In this document: positions 27,914 through 44,137 of the stretch, piece by piece
Layout of the letters: the number at the start of each line of letters is the position of its first letter
Numbering within the stretch: position 1 is the first letter of the stretch
From: a beta proteobacterium AAP99
Lineage (GTDB): Bacteria; Pseudomonadota; Gammaproteobacteria; Burkholderiales; Burkholderiaceae_C
Assembly (NCBI GenBank): GCA_001295775.1
Contig: LJIA01000005.1
Location: 1 to 64,000, forward strand
Length of the DNA: 64,000 nt
Direction of reading: 5' to 3'
Translations under genes and position numbers: made by a program
The notes under the pieces: generated by a model
What the model saw: the letters and a program-made list of their open reading frames with translations, nothing else
What the model was told of the DNA's origin: nothing
Databases searched by the model: none

Positions 27914-29329
27914 TTACTTGTCGTCCGAGCCCAGATCGCCCAGGCCGTAGCGCCGCAGCTTCACATACAAGCTCTGCCGGGACAGGCCCAGCATTTCCGC
28001 CGCAGAGGCCCGGTTGTCACCGGTCAACTGCAGGGCCGCCTCGATACACATCTGTTCAATCAGGTCCGTCGTTTCACCGACGATGTCCTTCAAGGGCACG
28101 CGCCCTACCAGCTCCGTCAGCTCGGACACGGACTGTGGCAGGGCCCGGCCGGCGCGCGGATCGGCGCTCAAGCGCCGCCCGACATCGCGAATCACAAAAC
28201 CCAGGCAGGGTGTCTCGCCGCCCAGCGAAGACGTGGCCGAAATCTCCACCGAGGCCGAGGTGCCGTGATGCGCTCGCAGCGTCGTGGCGAACAGGCGCAC
28301 CGCGCCGTGCTGCTTGAGGTTGGACAGCAATACGCTCAGATCCACACCCGAGCGACCCAGCCATCGATCCAGGGACTGGCCCACGACCTGGTCTCGTGAG
28401 GGCGCCTCCACAAGCTCGACAAATGCCGAGTTGCTGACGATGACCTTGCCACCGGGATCGGTGACCACGAAGGCGTCCGGCGCGCTCTCCATCAGCCGCA
28501 TCAGCATCGAGCGGCCGCCTGCATCCGTACTGCCCAGCGTCGCGCTGCTCTGGGCAGCACCCAGCCGCATCAGGAACACCACACCGCCTTCCTGGCGGAA
28601 TAGCGATGCAGAGAGCATGACCGTGCGCGATTGCCCACGGATGCTGACGCTGACCTGCTCCACGCGACCCGATGCCCGTGCGTCGTCAAGCAGGCCTTGC
28701 ACCACCGCACTGCCGCCCTCGAACCAGTCGAAGAAGGGCTTGCCGACAATTCGCTTGACTGTGTCGCCCAGCAGGTTGGCGGCCGCCTGGTTCGCTTCCG
28801 AAACACGCAGGGTGTTGCCATCGACCACGAGCACGGCATCCGTGGACTGCTCGAACAGGAGCCGATAACGGGTCTCCATGTGGCGCAGGCGCAGATAGTC
28901 ACGCTGCATCGACTGCTGCGCTTCAACCAGGCGCTGCTGCAGGGCCGCGAGTGCCCGCAGATCGCGGCCGAACACGACCACACGCCCTTCCTTGCCGATC
29001 TGGATCGCGGAGTACAACAACGGAATATCCGCTCCGCGCGGCGAGCTGTGATTGATGTGGCGCCACTTGCCGGCAGTGCGCGCAGCGGCGTCCTTGAGCA
29101 GAGCCTCGACCTTGGGGCGGCTTTCGAGGGTCACTGTCTGGACCCATGGCTGACCCACCCACTTGCGGAAGTCCTCGTGCGGGAGATCATCCGAGGAGAT
29201 CGAGATGTCACGGATGATCCCGCTGCCGTCGAGGATCAGTGCAATGTCAGACGCCGTGGCAACGAGGGCTGCAGCGGTTTCTGCATCCAGGCCAGCGAGG
29301 GACTGCTTCGGCGCTGAAAAACGGTTCAC
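27914..29329 (-). CDS. ppsR: Transcriptional repressor PpsR/CrtJ
   Basis: I choose GTG 29329 (VNRFSAPKQSLAGLDAET) with AGGAAG eight bases before it, giving 471 residues, close to known PpsR; the longer frame would begin at a TTG. The architecture is PAS-like domains (about residues 20-130, 150-260 and 280-390), with a Q-linker region AALQQRLVEAQQSMQRDYLRL, and a C-terminal Fis-type helix-turn-helix ALQLTGDNRASAAEMLGLSR then QSLYVKLRRYGL. Visible cysteines are few: one in TPCLGF and one in IEQMCIEAAL, near the DNA-binding end. PpsR represses bch, crt and puc genes at TGT-N12-ACA boxes, many of which occur here. ppaA lies just upstream in the same direction. Confidence 0.94.
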   Translation of the reverse strand: MNRFSAPKQSLAGLDAETAAALVATASDIALILDGSGIIRDISISSDDLPHEDFRKWVGQPWVQTVTLESRPKVEALLKDAAARTAGKWRHINHSSPRGADIPLLYSAIQIGKEGRVVVFGRDLRALAALQQRLVEAQQSMQRDYLRLRHMETRYRLLFEQSTDAVLVVDGNTLRVSEANQAAANLLGDTVKRIVGKPFFDWFEGGSAVVQGLLDDARASGRVEQVSVSIRGQSRTVMLSASLFRQEGGVVFLMRLGAAQSSATLGSTDAGGRSMLMRLMESAPDAFVVTDPGGKVIVSNSAFVELVEAPSRDQVVGQSLDRWLGRSGVDLSVLLSNLKQHGAVRLFATTLRAHHGTSASVEISATSSLGGETPCLGFVIRDVGRRLSADPRAGRALPQSVSELTELVGRVPLKDIVGETTDLIEQMCIEAALQLTGDNRASAAEMLGLSRQSLYVKLRRYGLGDLGSDDK

Positions 29330-29407
29330 TGGGTTGACTTCCTGATCGAGATCTCGATCTTCCCGCTCGCTGACTAGTGGATCAGTTCTCAAGTTTTCCG
29401 TCTCGCC

Positions 29408-30319
29408 TCAACATCGATGCTCTTGGGCCAGCACCCGATCGGCCGCGGCGGACAATGCTGCCCTCGCATCCGAGCCCATGCAGTCGGCGCCTACCAAGGC
29501 GACGTACTCCGGGTGATGTGCAAACGCCGCGCCCCCGACCATCACAATCAGCTTCTGGTTTCGGGATGCGCGACGCAGGGCGACGATAGCCGAGGTCAGG
29601 CCGGCGATCTGGACTTCGGACCCCACTGAAAGGCCAAGAACGTCAAACCAGCGAGCATGCACCGCAGCAATCAACTCGGCTTGTGTCGGCTCTGTCAGCG
29701 TTTCGACAGCCCAGCCAGCTCGGGAAAAGAACTCGCCGAGCATCGAGATGCCGAAGTTGTGCTGGCCCCCCGGCGCAGCGGCTAGCAGGATCCGGCGACC
29801 GTCGATTGCAGGATCGACGTCGTTGGGCGAGTCACTGCGAAAGCGCGCACTGAGATCGAACAGCAGCCGCTGGATCCGCCATAGACCCAGAGTGACATCG
29901 GCAAAGCTGCATGTGTCCGATTCCCACATTGCCCCAAGACGCTGTGCGGCCGGCGATAGCACGTCGAGAAACACCTGCTCGATGGACACACCTCCGTCGA
30001 GCAGTTCATCGACAAGCGCCTGCGCACCGGTGTCGTCGTCTCGCAGGATCACTTGTGCCAGCTCATCGATTGCCGCGACGCAGCGACCGTGCTGCCGGGA
30101 CTGCTCATGCGCGATCGCCACACCCGAGCGTCGATAGCCAAGCAGTCTAGGGATCAGTTCTGCATGAATCGCCTTCAACAAGCGCCCGCGATGGCTATCC
30201 GATGGACTCGCTTCACTGACGAAGGTCGACGCGGAAAGCGTGTCCGGGATGGCATCCCGACCCAGCCAGTCCATGCCACCTGCGCCGCGATCCCTTTCAG
30301 CGTCGTTGTCCGAACGCAT
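29408..30319 (-). CDS. ppaA: PpaA/AerR-type cobalamin-binding regulator of photosynthesis genes
   Basis: Start at ATG 30319 with a strong GGAGGAGGTG, giving 303 residues. A helical N-terminal half (LLKAIHAELIPRL...) is followed by a B12-binding helical cap (DELLDGGVSIEQVFLDVLSPAAQRLGAMWESD, DVTLGLWRIQRLL) and a Rossmann-like SCHIC/B12 domain with GQHNFGISMLGEFFSRAGW. The His in GQHNFG corresponds to the ligand His of AerR. PpaA/AerR proteins antagonise PpsR depending on light and redox through cobalamin. It lies directly upstream of ppsR in the same direction. Confidence 0.88.
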   Translation of the reverse strand: MRSDNDAERDRGAGGMDWLGRDAIPDTLSASTFVSEASPSDSHRGRLLKAIHAELIPRLLGYRRSGVAIAHEQSRQHGRCVAAIDELAQVILRDDDTGAQALVDELLDGGVSIEQVFLDVLSPAAQRLGAMWESDTCSFADVTLGLWRIQRLLFDLSARFRSDSPNDVDPAIDGRRILLAAAPGGQHNFGISMLGEFFSRAGWAVETLTEPTQAELIAAVHARWFDVLGLSVGSEVQIAGLTSAIVALRRASRNQKLIVMVGGAAFAHHPEYVALVGADCMGSDARAALSAAADRVLAQEHRC

Positions 30320-30469
30320 GTGCGCACCTCCTCCCTGGAATTGCGACTTGGCGAGCACCTCAGACGCGGGGCCTGAACGCATTGCGTTCAGGCTCGAAGG
30401 GTGTGCGGGCCAACCGAGCTGGCCAAATGCCGCCCCGCAAGCGCTCGGCGCAAGCGGACATGCGGAACC

Positions 30470-30486
30470 TGTACAAACGTTGTACA
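30470..30486. promoter_or_regulatory. Palindrome TGTACAA-ACG-TTGTACA ahead of ppaA
   Basis: Perfect 7-base arms with a 3-base spacer, so TGT and ACA are 11 rather than 12 bases apart. On the - strand its inner arm supplies TACAAC (30479-30484), a likely -10 of ppaA. It may be a variant PpsR site or the site of another regulator such as PpaA or an iron/oxygen factor. Confidence 0.6.
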
Positions 30487-30519
30487 CGCTCGGCATTTTT
30501 CCGTCAAAACAAGTTGACA
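30479..30519 (-). promoter_or_regulatory. ppaA(-ppsR) promoter with PpsR box
   Basis: On the - strand TGT-N12-ACG occupies 30519-30502. Its last six bases TTGACG form a -35 element, followed after 17 bases by TACAAC as -10. The layout, a box covering -35 and a second palindrome covering -10, implies that PpsR represses its own operon. Confidence 0.65.
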
Positions 30520-30622
30520 CATTGCCGTGCATTCCGGCTCCCGCTGACCGCAAGCGCGCGGCCCACCTTCCTACGCATCCAACACTTGTTGATCCGTGCA
30601 GAGTGGCTGAGCGGTTTGTCTA

Positions 30623-30679
30623 TGTCAAGCGCTAATTACGTCAATCTATGTTGACACTCAGATTCGCTCAGACTAGATT
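30623..30679 (+). promoter_or_regulatory. bchF operon promoter with two overlapping PpsR boxes
   Basis: TGT-N12-ACG at 30623-30640 and CGT-N12-ACA at 30639-30656 share two bases. The second box ends in a perfect -35 TTGACA (30651-30656), followed 17 bases later by TAGATT (30674-30679). This is a strong sigma-70 promoter placed under PpsR control, driving the bchFNBHLM-lhaA-puh run. Confidence 0.8.
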
Positions 30680-30714
30680 GCATTCGACATCTATTGGCCA
30701 CGGAGGCCCTGTCA

Positions 30715-32522
<1,808 letters not shown>

Positions 32523-32534
32523 CGGGGCTCAAGC

Positions 32535-34101
32535 ATGCAACTCACGCTCTGGACCTACGAAGGACCAACCCATGTGGGCGCGATGCGGGTTGCCACGGCC
32601 ATGCGTGACGTGCACTACGTGCTGCACGCGCCCCAGGGTGACACCTACGCCGACCTGCTCTTCACCATGATCGAGCGCCTACCGCGCAGACCGCCGGTGA
32701 CTTATACGACCTTCCAGGCTCGGGACCTCGGCAAGGACACGGCACAGCTGTTCAAGCATGCGGCTGCAGAAGCCAACGAGCGCTTCAAGCCAGCCGCAAT
32801 GCTTGTGGGCGCATCCTGCACCGGCGAACTGATCCAGGATGATCCTGCCGGACTCGCCGCCGCACTGGGGCTGTCGATCCCGGTCGTGCCACTGGAGCTC
32901 CCTTCGTACCAGAAGAAAGAAAACTGGGCAGCCGCCGAAACGTTCTATCAGCTGGTGCGGCATCTGGCGCGCCCAGGCTCGGTCGGCGAATCGCCGGATG
33001 CGCCGACGTGCAACATCCTTGGCCCGACCGCCCTTGGCTTCAGGCATCGCGACGATGTCCGCGAGATCGAGAGTCTGCTGCGCAGCATCGGTGTTCGCGT
33101 CAACGTGATCGCGCCACTCGGCGCTTCCGTCGAGGATCTTCGGCGTCTCGGTGAGGCGCACTTCAATGTCGTGCTCTACCCCGAAACGGGCGCGATGGCA
33201 GCACAGTGGCTGCAGCGCAATCACAAGCAGCCCTTCACGCGGACAGTACCGATTGGTGTGCGCGCCACAGAAGCGTTTGTACGCGAGGTCGCGCAGCTCG
33301 CAGGGCTGGACCCCGAAATCGCGCTGCAGCAAGCGCAGGCAGCACATCCCGCCAGATCGCGCTGGTACAGCCGCTCTGTTGATTCGACCTACCTCACGGG
33401 CAAGCGCGTCTATGTGTTCGGCGACGCCAGCCATGCCGTCGCCGCGGCCCGCGTGGCCGCCGAGGAGATGGGATTCAAGGTCGTCGGTCTGGGGACCTAC
33501 AGCCGAGAGTTCGCCCGCGAAGTGCGCGAAGCCGCTGCGCAGCACGGCATTGAACCGCTGATCACCGATGACTATCTGGAGGTTGAGCAGCAGATCACCG
33601 CCTTGCAGCCCGAATTGGTACTTGGAACGCAGATGGAACGGCACATCGCAAAGCGCCTCGGCATTCCATGCACCGTGATCTCCGCGCCGGTTCACGTTCA
33701 GGACTTCCCCGCACGGTACGCCCCGCAGATGGGATACGAGGGTGCGAATGTGCTCTTCGATACCTGGGTCCACCCGCTGATGATGGGGCTGGAAGAGCAT
33801 CTGCTGCAGATGTTCCGCAGTGACTTCGAATTCAACGACACCGCCCCTGCTTCCCACCTCGGTCATGCAAACGCACAGCGAGAGCCACTAGGCGCTTCCG
33901 GCCCGCTCGTGGCTGGGACGCCCGAGGCCGCCGCTGTCTCGGACCGCGCAGCCGACCCGATCCTCGTAACACAGTGGTCGACCGATGCTGAACGCGAGCT
34001 GGGCAAGATTCCCTTCTTCGTGCGTGGCAAGGCACGGCGCAACACCGAGCGGTACGCGCAGGAACGCGGCGTGCCACTGATCACCGTCGAGACACTCTAC
34101 G

Positions 34102-34127
<26 letters not shown>
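32535..34127 (+). CDS. bchB: Light-independent protochlorophyllide reductase subunit B
   Basis: 530 residues, starting [23 protein letters not shown] as BchB/ChlB proteins do. [14 protein letters not shown] and [16 protein letters not shown] are conserved cluster and substrate-site segments. The C-terminal ~50 residues ([13 protein letters not shown]-like, then [17 protein letters not shown]) match the small C-terminal domain of the family. It partners BchN. The 3' end overlaps bchH by 26 bases. Confidence 0.95.
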
Positions 34128-38831
<4,704 letters not shown>

Positions 38832-38833
38832 TC

Positions 38834-39532
38834 ATGCACACCACCTATCAGCAACGCCGCGGCCAGATAGAAACCTATTTCGACCGCACCGCCGCCCAGG
38901 CCTGGGAACGGCTGACGTCCAATGCGCCGGTCGGGCGCATCCGACGCACGGTGCGCGCCGGGCGCGACCAGATGCGCGCGACGCTGCTCTCCTGGCTGCC
39001 TGCAGATCTGCACGGCATGCGCATCCTGGATGCCGGCTGCGGCACGGGGGCGTTTGCGGTGGAGGCTGCCCGCCGTGGAGCGCGCGTCGTGGCCATCGAT
39101 CTCTCGCCCACGCTGGTCGCCATTGCTCAGGAGCGCATGCCTCGGGATCTCGGCACCGGCAGCATTCAGTTTCTTTCCGGCGACATGCTGAACCCAGGGC
39201 TGGGAAGCTTCGACCACGTGGTCGGCATGGACTCTCTGATCCACTACAACGCCGCCGACGCCGTGCGGATCATCCGCTCGCTGGCTGAGCGGACGGAGCA
39301 TTCCATCTGCTTCACATTCGCCCCCAAGACCCCGCTCCTTGCGGTGATGCACTCGGTGGGCAAGCTCTTCCCCAAGGCAGATCGTGCACCTTCCATCGAA
39401 CCCGTTGGCGAACAGCGCCTGATCCGGCACTTGCGCAGCGAACCGCAGCTGCGTGGCTGGAGCCCGAAGCGCATGGAGCGCATTTCCAGCGGCTTCTACA
39501 CGAGCCAGGCTCTGGAGCTCGTACGCCGATGA
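38834..39532 (+). CDS. bchM: Mg-protoporphyrin IX O-methyltransferase BchM
   Basis: A 232-residue SAM methyltransferase. Motif I is ILDAGCGTGAFAVEAARRGA, followed by VVAIDLSPTLVAIAQ. The N-terminal QIETYFDRTAAQAWERLTS and the C-terminal RISSGFYTSQALELVRR segments are typical of BchM. It methylates the ring-C propionate before cyclisation by AcsF. It starts 2 bases after bchL; its stop overlaps lhaA (ATGA). Confidence 0.94.
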   Translation: MHTTYQQRRGQIETYFDRTAAQAWERLTSNAPVGRIRRTVRAGRDQMRATLLSWLPADLHGMRILDAGCGTGAFAVEAARRGARVVAIDLSPTLVAIAQERMPRDLGTGSIQFLSGDMLNPGLGSFDHVVGMDSLIHYNAADAVRIIRSLAERTEHSICFTFAPKTPLLAVMHSVGKLFPKADRAPSIEPVGEQRLIRHLRSEPQLRGWSPKRMERISSGFYTSQALELVRR

Positions 39533-40980
39533 ACAAGACGCGGCGCTTCTCGAATGTGTGGCTGCGGATCAGTCCGCGGCTGCTGCCGTTTGCCGATGCG
39601 GCAACGGAGGAGTTGCCGCTCTCTCGTCTGCTGCGCCTGTCCCTGTTCCAAGTGTCGGTCGGCATGGCGACCGTGCTGCTGATCGGCACACTCAACCGCG
39701 TCATGATCGTTGAGATGGGCATGTCGGCCTGGCTGGTTTCGCTGATGGTGGCCATCCCGCTGGTGTTCGCCCCGTTCCGCGCAATCATCGGCTTCAAGTC
39801 CGATACACATCGCTCCGTCCTCGGCTGGCGTCGTGTTCCGTTCATCTGGTTCGGCACGCTTGCGCAGTTCGGCGGGCTGGCGATCATGCCCTTCGCGCTC
39901 ATCATCATGTCGGGTGACACCACCGGGCCAGCCTGGGTTGGCACTGTGGCTGCAGCGCTGGCCTTCCTGCTCACTGGTGCGGGCATGCAGATCACGCAGA
40001 CAGCGGGTCTGGCGCTCGCTTGCGACCTCGCCCCCAAGGCCGCACGGCCCAGAGTCGTTGCGCTCATGTACGTGATGCTCCTGGTGGGTATGGTGGCCTG
40101 CGGTGTGGTGTTCGGTCATCTTCTGGCCAACTTTTCGCAGGTTCGGCTGATCCAGGTCGTGCAGGGCGCCGCAGAGCTCACGCTAGTCCTCAACCTGATT
40201 GCGGCGTGGAGGCAGGAGCCGCGCGTCCGTGGCCGTGTGTTCACCGAGACGGAGCTGAGCTTTCGTCAGAGCTGGCAGGTTTTTGCAAGAGCGCCGACCG
40301 CCATGCGCTTTCTGGTCACGCTCGGCTTGGGTACTGCAGCCTTCAACATGCAGGACATCATCCTCGAGCCCTATGGCGGCGAAATTCTCAAGCTGCCTGT
40401 CGGTTCGACCACCACACTCACCGCGCTGATGGCCTTCGGCGCGCTGGTTGCATTTGGACTTGCGGCGCGCTGGCTGGCACGGGGCATGGATCCCTACCGC
40501 GTGGCTGGCGCCGGGCTGCTGGTCGGGGTGGTGGCCTTTTCTGCCGTGATCTTCGCCGCACCGACGCAGATGCCCTGGCTGTTCCGACTGGGTGCGACCC
40601 TTATCGGATTCGGCGGTGGCTTGTTCGGCGTGAGCACACTGACGGCGGCAATGAGTCTTGACGATCGCGGCTTGAACGGCATGGCTCTGGGCGCCTGGGG
40701 TGCCGTGCAGGCCGCCTGTGCGGGAACGGCCATTGCCGTGGGCGGCGCGCTGCGCGATGTTGCATCGACGCTCGCGACGCAAGGCGCGTTCGGACAGGCT
40801 CTGGTCGATCCTGCGACGGGCTACAGCATGGTCTACCACCTCGAAATCGGTTTGTTGTTTGCGACGCTTGTCGCACTCGGTCCGCTCGTTCGCTCCCGGC
40901 GTGCGGTCAGATCCACCCCGCAGGACCTCGGCGCGGCCGGGGCCTCGGTCGAGCCCCTCAGTACACGGCTACAGGCATAG
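39529..40980 (+). CDS. lhaA: LH1 assembly protein LhaA (PucC family)
   Basis: A 483-residue, 12-helix protein. The family signature LFQVSVGMATVLLIGTLNRVMIVEMGMSAWLV and the FRAIIGFKSDTHRSVLGWRRVPFIW loop are clear. Location between bchM and puhA identifies it as LhaA, which assists assembly of the core antenna LH1. It is the second PucC-family member of the window, distinct from the one next to bchP. Confidence 0.93.
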   Translation: MNKTRRFSNVWLRISPRLLPFADAATEELPLSRLLRLSLFQVSVGMATVLLIGTLNRVMIVEMGMSAWLVSLMVAIPLVFAPFRAIIGFKSDTHRSVLGWRRVPFIWFGTLAQFGGLAIMPFALIIMSGDTTGPAWVGTVAAALAFLLTGAGMQITQTAGLALACDLAPKAARPRVVALMYVMLLVGMVACGVVFGHLLANFSQVRLIQVVQGAAELTLVLNLIAAWRQEPRVRGRVFTETELSFRQSWQVFARAPTAMRFLVTLGLGTAAFNMQDIILEPYGGEILKLPVGSTTTLTALMAFGALVAFGLAARWLARGMDPYRVAGAGLLVGVVAFSAVIFAAPTQMPWLFRLGATLIGFGGGLFGVSTLTAAMSLDDRGLNGMALGAWGAVQAACAGTAIAVGGALRDVASTLATQGAFGQALVDPATGYSMVYHLEIGLLFATLVALGPLVRSRRAVRSTPQDLGAAGASVEPLSTRLQA

Positions 40981-40990
40981 GAGAAAAGTC

Positions 40991-41761
40991 ATGGGAACCG
41001 GCGCCATCACGCAGTATGTCGACGTCGCACAGATCGTGCTCTACGTCTTCTGGATCTTCTTCTTCTGGCTGGTCGTGTATCTGACCGTGGAGAGCAAGCG
41101 GGAGGGCTTCCCGCTGGAAGCGAGCCACACCGACAAGCGCCTGCTGCCGGGCATCCTGCCCATGCCCAAGCCCAAGACCTACCTGCTGCCGCACGGCGGC
41201 AGCGTGACGGTTCCCAATGACAAGGTCTCGCCGCAGGTGCTCAAGGCGCAGGAGGTGCAGCCCTGGGGCGGCGCGCCGATCGAGCCCACCGGGAACCCGA
41301 TGCTCGACGGCGTCGGCCCCGGCGCCTATGCAGACCGTGCCGACGTGCCCGACCAGATGCTTGACGGCAGCCCGAAGATCGTGCCGCTCTCGGCCGCCAA
41401 GGGCTTCAGCATTCCCAGGCAGGACAAGAGCCCGATCGGCATGACCGTCTACGGTGCGGATGATGAAGCCGCCGGCCCGGTGACCGAGGTCTGGGTCGAC
41501 CAGATGGAAATGATGATCCGCTTCCTCGAGATCACCACGGGCGCAGGTGATGCCAAGCGACAGGTGCTGGTGCCGATCAACTTCACGCGGATCGGCCGCA
41601 ACGACATCACCGTGCGCGCCATTCTCGCGCGGCACTTTGCCAGCATCCCGGGCATCCGTACGCCGGGTCAGATCACACTCTTGGAAGAAGAGAAGATCAT
41701 GGCCTACTTCGGCGGCGGCACCCTGTACGCCACGCCGGATCGCCAGGAGCCGCTGCTGTGA
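40991..41761 (+). CDS. puhA: Reaction-centre H subunit PuhA
   Basis: 256 residues from ATG 40991 with GGAGAAAAG upstream. There is one N-terminal membrane helix (VDVAQIVLYVFWIFFFWLVV) and a cytoplasmic beta-rich domain. Conserved pieces are ESKREGFPLE, the PKTYLLPHGG stretch, WVDQMEMMIRFLEI and VPINFTRIGRNDITVRAILA. It caps the PufLM core and channels protons to QB. It ends in a GTGA overlap with puhB. Confidence 0.95.
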   Translation: MGTGAITQYVDVAQIVLYVFWIFFFWLVVYLTVESKREGFPLEASHTDKRLLPGILPMPKPKTYLLPHGGSVTVPNDKVSPQVLKAQEVQPWGGAPIEPTGNPMLDGVGPGAYADRADVPDQMLDGSPKIVPLSAAKGFSIPRQDKSPIGMTVYGADDEAAGPVTEVWVDQMEMMIRFLEITTGAGDAKRQVLVPINFTRIGRNDITVRAILARHFASIPGIRTPGQITLLEEEKIMAYFGGGTLYATPDRQEPLL

Positions 41762-42477
41762 GTGATCTGAACAACGGCCGCGAGTACGAGTTCGAGGCGG
41801 AGCACGGGCTGCCGGAGCCCCTGCCTGCCGGTGAACACGTCCTGTGGCAAGGCGCACCGGACTGGAAGCTGCTGGCGGTGCAACGCTTCCATGTGCGCAA
41901 ACTGGCGATCTACTTCCTGATCATCCTCGGATTGCGCTTCGGCTTTGCATACAGCGATACGGGCAGTCTGGCCAAGGCCGGACTGGCCCTGGCCTGGATT
42001 GCGCCGGCCATCGTGTTCGCCATGGGCATGTGGATCTACATGGCCTGGCTCACTGCGCGCACGACCGTCTACACGATCACTGACAAGCGCGTGGTGATGC
42101 GCATCGGCATTGTGCTCACGCTGACCCTGAACCTGCCGCTCAAGCGTATTGCCAGTGCCGATCTGAAGTCCCTGGCCGGCGGGTTTGGCAGCATCCCGAT
42201 GCAGCTGGCAGGCACAGACAAGATCGCGTGGTTTCACCTGTGGCCCCACTGCCGACCGTGGCGCCTTGCACGCCCAGAGCCCATGCTCAGTCATGTGGCC
42301 AACGCTCGGCAGGTGGCCGGTATCCTGGCACAAGCCTGGGCTGCGGAGACCGGACTGGCCGTCAAGCCGCTTTCGGCCGAGGCGCCAGTGCCTGCCGGTG
42401 CACGCAGCCCCGAGAGCGCGAGTCTGCCTGAGCGCGGACGCCGCACTGCCGGTGAGCCCGTGCTCGCAGGCAGCTGA
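41758..42477 (+). CDS. puhB: Photosynthetic complex assembly protein PuhB
   Basis: 239 residues from GTG 41758. Two membrane helices (about 44-62 and 72-92) are followed by a bacterial PH-like domain with TVYTITDKRVVMRIGIVLTLTLN and LAGTDKIAWFHLWPHCRPWR. Start EFEAEHGLPEPLPAGEHVLWQGAPDW is characteristic. PuhB aids reaction-centre assembly in Rhodobacter. It lies between puhA and puhC. Confidence 0.92.
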   Translation: MSDLNNGREYEFEAEHGLPEPLPAGEHVLWQGAPDWKLLAVQRFHVRKLAIYFLIILGLRFGFAYSDTGSLAKAGLALAWIAPAIVFAMGMWIYMAWLTARTTVYTITDKRVVMRIGIVLTLTLNLPLKRIASADLKSLAGGFGSIPMQLAGTDKIAWFHLWPHCRPWRLARPEPMLSHVANARQVAGILAQAWAAETGLAVKPLSAEAPVPAGARSPESASLPERGRRTAGEPVLAGS

Positions 42478-42509
42478 TGCGTGGATGAAATGCCGCTGAG
42501 TCGCCGATC

Positions 42510-43022
42510 ATGAGCACACACGCCACCTCACCTGTCTCGCCGCGTCACCACGATGAGATCGTCGTGCCCCGCGGACCGCTGATTGCCATCACCCTGCTGC
42601 TCATTCTGAGCGTATTGAGCGTGGCCGCCGTGCGTCTGTCCGGACTGGAGATTCGCGAGGCGGATGCGCCTGCAGTCAAGGTACGCGCCTTGCGCTTCGA
42701 AGATCGCCCGGACGGCGCAGTCGCGGTGCTTGATGCGGGCAGCGGCCGCGTGATCGATCAACTGTATGGCGAACAAGGCTTCGTTCGCGGCGTGATGCGC
42801 GGTCTCGCCCGGGAGCGCAAGCGCCGCGGCGTGGACAGCGGCCCGGCCTTCGAGCTGATCGCACGCGCAGACGGCCGCCTGACGCTCTCCGACCCGGCGA
42901 CCGGGCAGCGCATCGACCTTGAATCCTTCGGGCCCAATGCACGCGAGTTTGCACGCCTGCTTGATGCCCCCACCCAGGACCCCGCGCCCAAGGCTGGTGC
43001 GGGCCTGCCAACCCGACCCTGA
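42510..43022 (+). CDS. puhC: Photosynthetic complex assembly protein PuhC
   Basis: 170 residues with one N-terminal membrane helix ([22 protein letters not shown]) and a periplasmic domain. The segment [24 protein letters not shown] and [17 protein letters not shown] followed by [19 protein letters not shown] are typical of PuhC. It supports organisation of the RC-LH1 core. It sits 33 bases after puhB and 11 before acsF. Confidence 0.9.
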   Translation: MSTHATSPVSPRHHDEIVVPRGPLIAITLLLILSVLSVAAVRLSGLEIREADAPAVKVRALRFEDRPDGAVAVLDAGSGRVIDQLYGEQGFVRGVMRGLARERKRRGVDSGPAFELIARADGRLTLSDPATGQRIDLESFGPNAREFARLLDAPTQDPAPKAGAGLPTRP

Positions 43023-43033
43023 GGATATCCAGC

Positions 43034-44098
43034 ATGAGTGCCGTGACCGAGATCACCAGTTCCGAGCAGGCAACCGCCAAGGCCCTGAACGAAACCCTGC
43101 TGACGCCGCGCTTCTACACCACCGACTACGACGCAATGGATCGGCTGAATGTCGAACCCGTGCGCGCTGAGTGGGACGCCATGATGGCCGAGTACGAGGG
43201 CGACAACAACCACGACCACTTCCAGCGCAGCGCCAGCTTCAAGGACGAGATCAAAACCCTGCCGCCCGAACTGCACAAGGAGTTCATCGACTTCATGGTC
43301 AGCTCCGTTACCTCCGAGTTCTCCGGCTGCGTGCTCTACAACGAGATCAAGAAGCACGTGAACAACCCGGACATCAAGCAGCTCATGGAGTACATGGCGC
43401 GCGACGAGTCCCGCCACGCAGGCTTCATCAACAGCGCTCTGAAGGACTACGGCCTGGGCGTGGACCTGGGCGGGCTGAAGCGCACCAAGAAGTACACCTA
43501 CTTCAAGCCCAAGTACATCTTCTATGCCGTGTACCTGTCCGAGAAGATCGGCTATGCGCGCTACATCACCATCTACCGTCAGCTGGAGCGCCACCCCGAG
43601 CTGCGCTTTCACCCGATCTTTCGCTGGTTTGAGCGCTGGTGCAATGACGAATTCCGCCACGGCGAGTCCTTCGCGTTGATCCTTCGCGCCAACCCGCACC
43701 TGCTGCGCGGTTTGAACACGTACTGGATCCGCTTCTTTCTGCTCGCTGTGTACGCCACGATGTACGTGCGCGACCACATGCGGCCGATGCTTCACGAGGC
43801 CATGGGATTCAACCCGACCGAGTACGACTTCGAGGTCTTCCGCATCACCTCGGAGATCTCCAAGCAGGTGTTCCCGCTGGTTCTGGACACCGACAACCCG
43901 GCCTTCCGCGATGGGCTTGCGCGCATGGCGCGCTACTCGAGCTACGCGGAAGCCGGCAAGCAGGAGGGCGGTGTCACAGGGCTGCTCAAGCGCGGCTTCT
44001 GGTCAGCCGCCGCGGCGAGCCAGTTCGTGCGCCTGTACTTTGTTCCGACGAAGCCCAACGCACTGCCCAGCAAGATCCGGCTCGCGCCGGCGTGGTGA
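43034..44098 (+). CDS. acsF: Aerobic Mg-protoporphyrin IX monomethyl ester cyclase AcsF
   Basis: A 354-residue diiron oxygenase with a GAGG ahead of ATG 43034. Ferritin-like metal motifs are present: the Glu in [13 protein letters not shown], then [11 protein letters not shown] (ExxH) and [12 protein letters not shown] (second ExxH). [27 protein letters not shown] is the family opening. It closes ring E using O2. Its place between puhC and puhE is known from Rubrivivax-type clusters. The O2-independent BchE is not in this window. Confidence 0.95.
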   Translation: MSAVTEITSSEQATAKALNETLLTPRFYTTDYDAMDRLNVEPVRAEWDAMMAEYEGDNNHDHFQRSASFKDEIKTLPPELHKEFIDFMVSSVTSEFSGCVLYNEIKKHVNNPDIKQLMEYMARDESRHAGFINSALKDYGLGVDLGGLKRTKKYTYFKPKYIFYAVYLSEKIGYARYITIYRQLERHPELRFHPIFRWFERWCNDEFRHGESFALILRANPHLLRGLNTYWIRFFLLAVYATMYVRDHMRPMLHEAMGFNPTEYDFEVFRITSEISKQVFPLVLDTDNPAFRDGLARMARYSSYAEAGKQEGGVTGLLKRGFWSAAAASQFVRLYFVPTKPNALPSKIRLAPAW

Positions 44099-44137
44099 GC
44101 ACGCTGACCGTGGCTGATTCGCGCATTCGGAGCTGAG

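Larger units (their letters stand above)
30320..30714. promoter_or_regulatory. Divergent ppaA / bchF control region
   Basis: About 395 bases between the divergent starts of ppaA and bchF. It contains three PpsR-type boxes, one 17-base palindrome of related sequence, and two sigma-70-like promoters, each listed separately. The stretch about 30520-30600 shows no clear signal. Confidence 0.8.
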
